Assembly: GCF_029855045.1 (NCBI RefSeq)
Contig: NZ_CP123228.1
Span: forward strand, 6,510,001 to 6,574,000
DNA length: 64,000 bases
Direction of reading: 5' to 3'
Source of the DNA: Piscinibacter sp. XHJ-5
GTDB taxonomy: Bacteria; Pseudomonadota; Gammaproteobacteria; Burkholderiales; Burkholderiaceae_C
Under the pieces are notes generated by a model that saw nothing but the letters and a program-made list of their open reading frames with translations, was not told the origin of the DNA and ran no database searches. Below, one piece after another: positions 12,238 through 19,597 of the stretch (positions are counted from its first letter, which is position 1; every line of letters starts with the position of its first letter). A program made the position numbers and the translations under genes.

Positions 12238-14058
12238 ATGAGGATGACGTCCTGCAAGCGTCCCTCCACCATGACGGCGACCCCAATCGAAGCGCGATGG
12301 CCGGCCCTGCGCCGCGCCGCACGCACTGTCGTCGTGGTGGACGTGGTCGAGTCGGTCCGGCTCATCGAGCAGGACGAAGAGGGCACCGTGCGCCGCTGGC
12401 AATCGTTCGTCGGCGAGGTGGTGTCGACACTGCTGCCCGAGCACGGCGGCAGGCTCGTGAAGAGCCTCGGCGATGGATTGATGGTCGAGTTCGACGCCGT
12501 TCCTTCCGCCATTCGATGTGCCCTGGCCATGCAAACCGCGATTGCCCCTCTCAACGACGGCCAGCCGAGCGATCGCTGGCTGCGCCTGCGGGCCGGAATA
12601 CACGCCGCGGATGTGATCGTCGATGCGCATGACATCTACGGCAGTGGCGTCAACCTCGCGGCGCGGCTCGCCTCGCTGGCCGGCCCCGACCAGGTCGTCG
12701 TCTCCGCCGGGGTGCGCGACAGCCTGACCGACGGCCTCGATGTGCGCATCGAGGACCTGGGCGACTGCTTCCTGAAGCACCTGGCTTTGCCCGTGCGTGC
12801 CTACCGCATCGGCGCGGTCGGCGAAACCCAGTCGCCGCAACGCACGCCGATCCAGTGCACCGACCTGCGTCCGGCCATCGCCGTCATCCCGTTCAGGGTG
12901 GTGTCGGATCAGCAGGCGCACCAGGCAGTCGGCGAACTGCTCGCCGAGGAGATCATCGCGGGCCTGTCGAAGACCGACGCGCTCAACGTGATCTCGCGGC
13001 TGTCCACCCAATTCTTCAAGGACCGTGAGTCCCCTCTGCTCGAGATCGGCACGCACCTGCACGCCGACTACGCACTGTCGGGCTCCGCCCGCCTCTCGGG
13101 CACGCGGCTCAAGGTGAGCGCCGAGCTCGCGCAGGTGAGGTCGGGACGGGTCGTGTGGGCCGACAGCGTGACCGGCGACGTGCGCGATCTGTGGCTGCCC
13201 GACGACGACTTCATCGATGCGATGGTGCGTCCGATCAGCCGCGCGATCATCCAGGCCGAGGTCGAGCGGGCGAAGTCGGGCTCGCTGCCCACGCTGGAGG
13301 CCTCCACGCTGATGCTGGGCGCCATCACGCTGATGCATCGCACGGCGCGATCGGAGTTCGATCGCGCGCTCGAGCTGCTCGAGCACCTGGTCGCCCGCCA
13401 CGGCCAGCATGCGAAGCCGCAGGCCTGGCTCGCCAACTGGTATGCCTTGCGAATCACGCAGGGGCTTTCGCCCAACGCGCAGACCGACACGCAGCACGCT
13501 CTGGACCACGCCAGGCGCGCCCTTGACGCGGATCCCGAATCATCGCTCGCGCTGGCCATCGACGGCTTGCTCCACGTGAACCTGATGAAGGACCTCGACA
13601 CGGCACGCGACCGACTGGACCTCGCGGTGCGCGCCAATCCCAACGAAAGCCTCGCCTGGCTGTTCAAGGGGGTCGTCCACGGCTTCAGCGGCGAAGGCCT
13701 CGATGCCGAAGGCGCCAGCGAACGCGCGCTCGTCCTGTCGCCGCTCGATCCACTGCGGCACTACTACGACTCGCTCGCCGCAACGGCGGCCCTCGGCGCG
13801 CTGAACTACGACCGCGCGATCGTGCTCGCGCAGCGTTCTCTGCGCGTCAACCGGATGCATCCGTCCACCTATCGCGCCCTGGCCATCGCGCAGGCCTCCG
13901 CCGGCCAGCTCACCGCCGCACGCGAGACGGTGCAGCAGCTTCTCTTGGTGACGCCGGGATACACCGTGCGCGACTTTCGCGCCCGGTCGGGCTTCAGCGC
14001 CGGCCCGTTGTGCGAGCGCTTCGCGCAGGCGCTGGAAGAAGCGGGCTTGCCCAAATAG
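12238..14058 (+). CDS. Class III adenylate/guanylate cyclase with TolB-like and TPR regions
   Basis: Predicted soluble nucleotide cyclase. Residues about 28-190 form a class III catalytic domain with the expected residues: metal-binding Asp35 (VVVVDVVES) and Asp79 (VKSLGDG), substrate-contacting Lys75 and Asp132 (HDIYGSG), and transition-state Asn139/Arg143 (GVNLAAR). The Lys/Asp pair suggests ATP as substrate. Residues about 205-345 resemble the TolB N-terminal/FlgO-like module (AIAVIPFRVVSDQQ, ADYALSGSARL), and residues 350-606 are TPR-like helices. No membrane segment is seen. The start is uncertain (12238, 12244 or 12271 are possible). It is the first gene of an operon with PAP2 and S8 genes, 29 bases ahead of the next, and a CRP-type regulator lies at the far end of the block. 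Confidence 0.85.
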   Translation: MRMTSCKRPSTMTATPIEARWPALRRAARTVVVVDVVESVRLIEQDEEGTVRRWQSFVGEVVSTLLPEHGGRLVKSLGDGLMVEFDAVPSAIRCALAMQTAIAPLNDGQPSDRWLRLRAGIHAADVIVDAHDIYGSGVNLAARLASLAGPDQVVVSAGVRDSLTDGLDVRIEDLGDCFLKHLALPVRAYRIGAVGETQSPQRTPIQCTDLRPAIAVIPFRVVSDQQAHQAVGELLAEEIIAGLSKTDALNVISRLSTQFFKDRESPLLEIGTHLHADYALSGSARLSGTRLKVSAELAQVRSGRVVWADSVTGDVRDLWLPDDDFIDAMVRPISRAIIQAEVERAKSGSLPTLEASTLMLGAITLMHRTARSEFDRALELLEHLVARHGQHAKPQAWLANWYALRITQGLSPNAQTDTQHALDHARRALDADPESSLALAIDGLLHVNLMKDLDTARDRLDLAVRANPNESLAWLFKGVVHGFSGEGLDAEGASERALVLSPLDPLRHYYDSLAATAALGALNYDRAIVLAQRSLRVNRMHPSTYRALAIAQASAGQLTAARETVQQLLLVTPGYTVRDFRARSGFSAGPLCERFAQALEEAGLPK

Positions 14059-14087
14059 CGCGCGGATTTTTCACGAAGGGGACTCAA

Positions 14088-15218
14088 ATGGCTTTGGCAA
14101 TGGGTGCGATGGGCGCCATGGGTGCGATGGGCGCCATGGGAGCGATGGGGGCGATGGGGGCCATGGGGGCGGCCGGAGGGACCGGTGCGGACGCCGCCGC
14201 CGAGCAGAGCCTGATGCTCGCTGATGCGCTGATCAAGACGCGCGGCGGCATGGTCGAGGCGTCGGGCGGATCGCTGATCGAGCGGGCGGAGCGTCCGATC
14301 GATGACGCCGACGCAATGGCCTACTGGACGCCGAGCGTGAGGCAGTCCGTGGCGCTGTTCGAGCTGATCACGTCGCTGCGCTTCGAAACGCGCATCGTGC
14401 CGCCGGAGAAGCCGCTTGCCGAAGCGCGGGCGAGTGCATTGCTCTACCACGTCTCGCGAGCAGCGGACGGTTCCACGCAGGATCTGCTTGTGGCCGAGCT
14501 CGTCAGGCCGAAGCTGCGCTTCTTTGGAGAGCAGATGGCGCTGGTCGAAAGCTGGGCGCTGCTGCGGGAGGACCGCGCGTCGGAGATCCTGACGCAGCTC
14601 ACGCCGCAATACGCCTTCTGGAATGCGATCGCGAGCCTGCACCTCGACGCGCGTCCCGCGACGATGGACCTGATCGGGCTCGCGCTCGCCTTCGCCTCGA
14701 TCATCGAGATGCGCTTCAAGCATGCCCTGGCGTGCTGGCGTCCCGTGGACTTGTCCCCGGACCTGCATCCGATGATCGCCACGCCGGGCCACGGGAGCCT
14801 GCCCAGCGGGCACGCCACCGAGGCGTACTGCATCGCCCATCTGCTCGAGACTCTGCTGCCGGACGGCAAGGTCTACGCGCCCGCGCTGCAACGCCTGGCC
14901 GCTCGCACATCGATCAACCGAACGATCGCCGGCGTGCACTTCCCGGTCGACAGCCATGCCGGCCAGAAGCTCGGACAGTCGCTGAGCGAATACTTCATCG
15001 CGCAGTGCCGGCGACACGGGCCGCCGAAGGCGCGCTCGGGATGGATCGGACGCACTTTCGATGTGCGTGACGCGACGGGCGCCGAGCGCGACTTCCTTCC
15101 CACGCAGCCCCCCATGGACCGGGAGGGCGCGCCCGCGAACCCATCGGAGAACTCGCCGAGGAGCGCCGTGGGGTGGTACTGGGACCGCGCGCGCGCCGAG
15201 TGGGGAGCGGGAACATGA
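14088..15218 (+). CDS. PAP2/vanadium-haloperoxidase-fold protein with Met-Gly-Ala repeat N-terminus
   Basis: Phosphatase or vanadate-dependent haloperoxidase fold, 376 residues. All anion-binding residues are present with haloperoxidase-like spacing: Lys211 and Arg218 (KHALACWRP), Ser240-Gly241-His242 (LPSGH), and Arg278, His284 (NRTIAGVHFPVD). Sequence alone does not decide between acid phosphatase and haloperoxidase. The N-terminus is eight tandem Met-Gly-Ala units instead of a normal signal peptide. An excellent ribosome-binding site (GAAGGGG, six bases before the ATG) supports the start at 14088, so the repeat is translated. The stop codon overlaps the protease start by four bases, indicating coupled synthesis with the S8 enzyme. 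Confidence 0.82.
   Translation: MALAMGAMGAMGAMGAMGAMGAMGAMGAAGGTGADAAAEQSLMLADALIKTRGGMVEASGGSLIERAERPIDDADAMAYWTPSVRQSVALFELITSLRFETRIVPPEKPLAEARASALLYHVSRAADGSTQDLLVAELVRPKLRFFGEQMALVESWALLREDRASEILTQLTPQYAFWNAIASLHLDARPATMDLIGLALAFASIIEMRFKHALACWRPVDLSPDLHPMIATPGHGSLPSGHATEAYCIAHLLETLLPDGKVYAPALQRLAARTSINRTIAGVHFPVDSHAGQKLGQSLSEYFIAQCRRHGPPKARSGWIGRTFDVRDATGAERDFLPTQPPMDREGAPANPSENSPRSAVGWYWDRARAEWGAGT
14100..14171 (+). repeat. Nine-base tandem repeat coding for (Met-Gly-Ala)8
   Basis: Eight consecutive nine-base units of the form ATGGGNGCN lie at the 5' end of the PAP2-fold gene. The first four units are two perfect copies of an 18-base sequence (14100-14135). Later units drift at third positions. 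Copy-number slippage would keep the reading frame and only change the length of the N-terminus. Confidence 0.95.
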
Positions 15219-17359
15219 GCGCCCTGCCGGCGGAGTGGACGCGGCTGGAGTCTGCCTTCTCGACGCATCCGCTGGACCCCTACCTGGTGTGGGCCATCGC
15301 CACCGACTTCAGGGACTATGCGGACGTGCTGGAGTCGGGCGAAGTTCCCGTCGCGATCGAGATGAAGGCGGGCATCGACTGCCGCCGGCTCGGGGAGCTT
15401 CCCGGCGTGCGGCTGTCGCCGCTGTACATCGACGATGTCGAGCCGCTCGGGCTCCAGGGTCTGCGCCACGCCACCGCGCTCGTGCGGCGCGACCACCTCG
15501 TCGACACGCTGCTCTCGGCGTCGATCCAGCGCATGGAGCTGGGCGCGCCGATCGCGCGATCGCCGTCCCCCCGCGAGCGGCCCGACACGCGTCGCACCAC
15601 GGATTCCGACACGTCCGAGCCCGACCCGCCGGCCTGGAAGCCCCAGGTCGTCATCGGCATCGTGGACGACTTCGTCGCCTTCGGCCATCCGCGCCTGCGC
15701 GACCGCGACGGCGCTTCGCGAGTGCGCTTCGTCCTGAGCCAGGACACGGAAGCGCCAGCGGCGATCGATCCCGGGTTGTGGCGCAGCCTGGGCATCGACG
15801 GCCACGAGCTGTGCACGATCGGTGTGCCACCCGATCGCCTCGTCAACGCCTATCCGAAGGTGCTGCCGCGCGCGACGCATGGCACGCACGTGGCGGACCT
15901 TGCGGCGGGCTGCGACGACGACAGCGATGCCGTGCGGCACGCCGAGGTCATCGCGGTCCACCTGCCCCGCAGCGTCGTGGCCGACACCTCGGGAGGCGCG
16001 ATGAACGTGCGGATGCTCGACGCGCTCCGCTACATCGTGCGGCGCGCGGGGCCGCAGGCGAAGGTGGTCGTGAACATGAGCTTCGCGACGACGGCGGGGC
16101 CGCACGACGGCTCATCGATCCTCGAGCGCGCGATCGACGACCTGGTGCGCGCGCGCCGGCCGCAGCGCTTCGCCGTCGTGGTCCCCGCGGGCAATGCCCA
16201 CGAGGCGCGCGGCCATGCGCGCTTCACCCTCGACCGGACCCGTCAGGAGCAGTTGCTGCACTGGCAGATCGCGCCGGACGACCTCACGCCGACCTTCATG
16301 GAGATCTGGCTGCCCCACGGCATGTCGGAGCGCGTCGGTGTCCGCGTGCGCCCGCCTGCGGGGCCCGCCAGTCCGCCGCTGCAGGGGCCTCGAGTCTGGC
16401 TCGACCCGTCGCACGCCGCGCCGGCGTTCGGTGTCGTGTTCCTCCCGCGGGTGGCCAATGGCGCCACCGGCACGATGATCCTCGTCGTCGTCGGTCCCAC
16501 TGTCACTCGCCGGGTCGGCGCAACGCCGGCGCCTCACGGCCTGTGGACGGTCGAGCTGAGCCACGACGGCGCAGCCGACATCGGCGAAATCCATGCGTGG
16601 ATCGAACGCGACGACAGCATGGGGCCGCAGCCCGCCGGAGGCCGACAGTCCGCATTCGTGGATCCGCAGTACGTGCGTCCCGGGCAGGTCCCCGAGCCGC
16701 CGGCGGATGGCGCGCTTGCCTACGTCAAGCGTGAAGGCTCCTTCAACACGATCGCCACAGGCGAGCAGACCGTCGTCGTCGGCGCGCACGTGCCAGGGAT
16801 GCGCAACGGCCGCGCGGATCCGGCCGCCGGCTACAGCGGCGGCGGGCCGAACCGGCCGCCAGGGCGCGACGGCTCGGACTTCACGGCAGCCGGCGAGGAA
16901 TCCGCGACGCTGCACGGCCTGCGCGCGGCGGCGACCGGCGGCGTGGACACGGTTCGAATGAACGGCACGAGCGTGTCGGCGCCGCAAGCGACGCGTGCCA
17001 TCGGCCGGCTCCTCGTCGAGCAAGCGGCCGTCAAGGGCGTCGCGTCCGCGAAGACCCTCAGAGAGCAAGTCCGCGACCAGGTTTCACCGCGCGGCGGCAG
17101 CCGCAGCCGCACAGGGCCAGCCCACCCACTGCGCGAAGGACTCGGCCCGCTCGAGGGCAAGGTGTCGACCGAGGAGCGCCGGCTCGCGATCGCCCGCAGC
17201 AGTGCGCAGCGCCGTCAGTCTCGGGACCGCGCAAGGGTCGGCCAGCCATCGCGGGCGCCGGACCCTGACCTGTCCAGGGACATCGATGACGTGCCGTCGA
17301 ACCGCGACGCAAGGCGGGAACCGCCATCCGGCGGCGACGACATGCAGCCGATGCCCTGA
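15215..17359 (+). CDS. Cytoplasmic subtilisin-like (S8) serine protease
   Basis: Serine endopeptidase of the S8 clan, 714 residues, without signal peptide or membrane segment. The catalytic triad is complete: Asp151 (GIVDDFVAFGHPRLRD; Asp152 is an alternative), His222 (HGTHVADLAAG) and Ser586 (NGTSVSAPQATRAIG), with oxyanion Asn327 (PAGNAHEARG). About 150 N-terminal residues precede the protease domain. An insertion of over 200 residues between the oxyanion hole and the Ser motif probably forms an extra beta domain. The C-terminal ~110 residues are Arg/Ser/Pro-rich and look disordered. Translation is coupled to the PAP2 gene (ATGA overlap). The gene ends one base from the convergent CRP gene. 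Confidence 0.86.
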   Translation: MSALPAEWTRLESAFSTHPLDPYLVWAIATDFRDYADVLESGEVPVAIEMKAGIDCRRLGELPGVRLSPLYIDDVEPLGLQGLRHATALVRRDHLVDTLLSASIQRMELGAPIARSPSPRERPDTRRTTDSDTSEPDPPAWKPQVVIGIVDDFVAFGHPRLRDRDGASRVRFVLSQDTEAPAAIDPGLWRSLGIDGHELCTIGVPPDRLVNAYPKVLPRATHGTHVADLAAGCDDDSDAVRHAEVIAVHLPRSVVADTSGGAMNVRMLDALRYIVRRAGPQAKVVVNMSFATTAGPHDGSSILERAIDDLVRARRPQRFAVVVPAGNAHEARGHARFTLDRTRQEQLLHWQIAPDDLTPTFMEIWLPHGMSERVGVRVRPPAGPASPPLQGPRVWLDPSHAAPAFGVVFLPRVANGATGTMILVVVGPTVTRRVGATPAPHGLWTVELSHDGAADIGEIHAWIERDDSMGPQPAGGRQSAFVDPQYVRPGQVPEPPADGALAYVKREGSFNTIATGEQTVVVGAHVPGMRNGRADPAAGYSGGGPNRPPGRDGSDFTAAGEESATLHGLRAAATGGVDTVRMNGTSVSAPQATRAIGRLLVEQAAVKGVASAKTLREQVRDQVSPRGGSRSRTGPAHPLREGLGPLEGKVSTEERRLAIARSSAQRRQSRDRARVGQPSRAPDPDLSRDIDDVPSNRDARREPPSGGDDMQPMP

Positions 17360-17360
17360 G

Positions 17361-18008
17361 CTACCAACGCGCCGGGGGCGTGCGAAGCAATTCGAGACGC
17401 CGCTCCCGCCGCGCGACGTAGCCGCCGTTCTCCAGGTCCTTCAGCAGGCGGCTGACCATTTCGCGCGAGCACCCGACGAACGCCGCGATCTCCGCATGGG
17501 TCATGGGCAGGTCGATCATGCGCCGGCCGTCCGCTTGTGTGACGGCGAAGTCCTCCAGCAGCCGCACGACCCGTCCATACACGTCCAGCAGTGCCATGTC
17601 GCGCGCGCGCAGCGTGATCGCACGCGCCCGCGCAATCACGCGCGACAGCAGCTCGAAGGCAAAGTCGGGATTGGCGATGATGTGCTGACGCAGCGTCTGC
17701 CGGGTGATCACCACGCACAGGGTGGGCTCCATGGTGATCACCGAGGCCGACCGAGGTCCGCCGTCGAGGCTCATCTCGCCGAAATATTCGCCCGGGCCGT
17801 ACACGCCATAGACGATCTCGCGGTCGCGCTGGTCGGTGGAGAAGGCCTTTACCCTGCCCGACAGCACGATGAACATCGTGTCGCCGTGATCCCCCTCCTC
17901 GATGAGCACCGTGCCCTTGCGATAACGCCGCGGCTCGCCGCGCGCCGCGAGCGTGCGCAATGCAGCCGGCAACGGGGTCTCGCCGGCGGGCCCCCCTGAA
18001 GGATCCAT
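17361..18008 (-). CDS. CRP/FNR-family cAMP-responsive transcriptional regulator
   Basis: DNA-binding regulator of 215 residues. The cyclic-nucleotide domain (about 22-130) contains the phosphate-binding cassette FGEMSLDGGPRSASV with Glu78, Arg86 and Ser87, as in cAMP-binding CRP proteins. No FNR-type cysteine cluster is present. The C-terminal winged helix has THAEIAAFVGCSREMVSRLL, very close to the E. coli CRP recognition helix region. It lies head-on against the cyclase-PAP2-protease operon, with one base between its stop codon and that of the protease gene. This invites the idea that it senses the product of the local cyclase. That link is inferred. Confidence 0.9.
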   Translation of the reverse strand: MDPSGGPAGETPLPAALRTLAARGEPRRYRKGTVLIEEGDHGDTMFIVLSGRVKAFSTDQRDREIVYGVYGPGEYFGEMSLDGGPRSASVITMEPTLCVVITRQTLRQHIIANPDFAFELLSRVIARARAITLRARDMALLDVYGRVVRLLEDFAVTQADGRRMIDLPMTHAEIAAFVGCSREMVSRLLKDLENGGYVARRERRLELLRTPPARW

Positions 18009-18107
18009 GGCGTTTCGAGTGGGGTGAGCGGCGGACGAAGCGCGCCCGCATCGCTCGAAAACTCTAGCACGCCGTCCTCGCCGCAGCCCCCGCGAAGGCC
18101 GCAGCGC

Positions 18108-18785
18108 TCAGTGCGTCGTCGCCGACGGCATCGCCTTCACCACCGGCGTGATCGGGGGCAGCACGGCGATGCGGTTGACGAGGTCGCGGATGCTCGTGGC
18201 CTGGGTCTTCGTGCGGATGTTGCAGATGTGCGAGCGCACCGTCGAGATCGCGACGCCCAGCTGGCGAGCGAGCTCCTTCGGCCGCAGTCCCGCGCACAGG
18301 CCCTTCAGCACGACCTGCTCCGCTGCGGTCAGGCCATGGCTGTGCGCGAAGAAGTCGATGCTCAGCGTCTCCGATGCGCGGCACTTGCCGAACACCAGCA
18401 GGACGAGGCTGTCGGAGCCGTCGTCCGCGGGCAAGGGCACGACGGCAACCGACACGCTGCTGCCGTTGCGGCCCAGGCTGAACAGCCGCCGACGGCCGCG
18501 CTGCCCGTCGAACAGGGCCGCCATCAGCTGGCTGTGCTCCTGGGCGTTGGCCGCGCTCACGCGCCCGTCGGCCAGCTGCAGGTGACCGCCGCTGGTGATC
18601 TCGCGCAGCCCGAGCTGGTTGGCGTAGCGCAGCGAGCCCGTCGAATCGACGACGAGCATGCCGTAGTCGATCTCGTCCAGCATGCGCGTCAACAGCGTCG
18701 CGGGAGCTTCAGCGGCGCCCCCTCGTGCCATCCAGCCAGGGCGTGCGCCCCATCCCGGTTCCGGCGTCCGACTCCATCCGTTCAT
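18108..18785 (-). CDS. LuxR-type regulator with PAS-like sensor region
   Basis: Transcription factor of 225 residues. The N-terminal half (about 25-145) is PAS-like (MLDEIDYGMLVVDSTGSLRYAN, then NGSSVSVAVVPL). The C-terminal helix-turn-helix is a LuxR/GerE domain (LTAAEQVVLKGLCAGLRPKE, then VAISTVRSHICNIRTKT). No receiver domain is present, so activity is probably set by a ligand or partner. An AAGGAG six bases before the ATG at 18785 fixes the start; an in-frame upstream codon would place that sequence inside the coding region. The promoter region carries repeated GTGAAT half-sites. Confidence 0.86.
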   Translation of the reverse strand: MNGWSRTPEPGWGARPGWMARGGAAEAPATLLTRMLDEIDYGMLVVDSTGSLRYANQLGLREITSGGHLQLADGRVSAANAQEHSQLMAALFDGQRGRRRLFSLGRNGSSVSVAVVPLPADDGSDSLVLLVFGKCRASETLSIDFFAHSHGLTAAEQVVLKGLCAGLRPKELARQLGVAISTVRSHICNIRTKTQATSIRDLVNRIAVLPPITPVVKAMPSATTH

Positions 18786-18843
18786 GTCGTGCTCCTTGCA
18801 GCCCCCGACGGGGACTTGGAGCACAGCTTAGGTAACGGGGTGT

Positions 18844-18888
18844 GTGAATTGCGGTGAATCTGAACGCCGCGCTTGTGACAAATTCACC
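18844..18888. promoter_or_regulatory. Candidate operator half-sites upstream of the LuxR-type gene
   Basis: Two direct copies of GTGAAT start at 18844 and 18854, one helical turn apart. An inverted copy (AATTCACC) lies at 18881-18888. They lie 59-103 bases before the LuxR-type start codon, where a regulator could bind. The role is inferred only from position and symmetry. Confidence 0.4.
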
Positions 18889-18896
18889 TCGGTCGC

Positions 18897-19559
18897 TCAG
18901 GCGAGCACGCGCAGCAGCCAGCGGTTGAGATCGCCGATCTCCTCCATCGACACCGAGTGCTGCATGGGGTACTCATGCCACTCGACGGGATATCCCATGC
19001 CGCGCAGCGCATCGCGCGTGGCGACGCCGGCCGCATACGGAACCACGGGGTCGCTGCGACCGTGGGCGAGGAAGACCGGCACGTCATGGTTGGCCGCGCT
19101 GCGCTCGGCCGCGAGCTGTCCGGCGAGCGGCAGGTAGCCCGACATGCCGACCAGTCCGGCCAGGCGTTCGGGATAGCGCAGGCCGGTCAGCAGCGTCATC
19201 GCGCAGCCCTGCGAAAACCCGGCCAGCACGATGCGGTTGGCGGCAATGCCGCGCGCCCGCTCGGCGTCGACGAGGCCGGTGACCTCGGCCATCGAGCGTC
19301 GCAGCCCGGTCTCGTCCTCGCGCTTGGCCATGTCGGCGCCCAGGATGTCGTACCAGGCGCGCATCACGTAGCCGCCGTTGATGGTCACGGGCATCGTCGG
19401 CGCATGCGGAAACACATAGCGCACGGGCCCGACGGCCGCGAGGTCGAGTTCCTGCACGAAGGGGACGAAGTCGTTGCCATCGGCGCCCAGGCCGTGCAGC
19501 ACGATGACGGTGGCGGTCGGCTGGTCGCCGGTCTGGTGTTGGATGGTGTCGAGTGGCAT
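18897..19559 (-). CDS. Alpha/beta hydrolase, carboxylesterase/phospholipase family
   Basis: Small serine esterase of 220 residues, similar to bacterial carboxylesterase II and acyl-protein thioesterase-like enzymes. The nucleophile motif GFSQGCAM, the acid region GRSDPVVPY and the terminal histidine MQHSVSMEE complete the triad. VIVLHGLGADGNDFVP forms the oxyanion loop. The start at 19559 (MPLDTIQHQTGDQ) was chosen for family length, since the frame is open far upstream. No signal peptide is seen, so it is cytoplasmic. It lies between the LuxR-type gene and the SulP gene on the same strand, with no obvious operon partner. Confidence 0.9.
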   Translation of the reverse strand: MPLDTIQHQTGDQPTATVIVLHGLGADGNDFVPFVQELDLAAVGPVRYVFPHAPTMPVTINGGYVMRAWYDILGADMAKREDETGLRRSMAEVTGLVDAERARGIAANRIVLAGFSQGCAMTLLTGLRYPERLAGLVGMSGYLPLAGQLAAERSAANHDVPVFLAHGRSDPVVPYAAGVATRDALRGMGYPVEWHEYPMQHSVSMEEIGDLNRWLLRVLA

Positions 19560-19597
19560 GGGCCGATGATAGGGTGACTGTCCTGCGCGCCGCGCGT

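Noticed and set aside
14100..14171. Tandem repeat as a CRISPR-like or minisatellite element
   Set aside because: There are no spacers, the unit is nine bases and in frame, and it is translated as Met-Gly-Ala.
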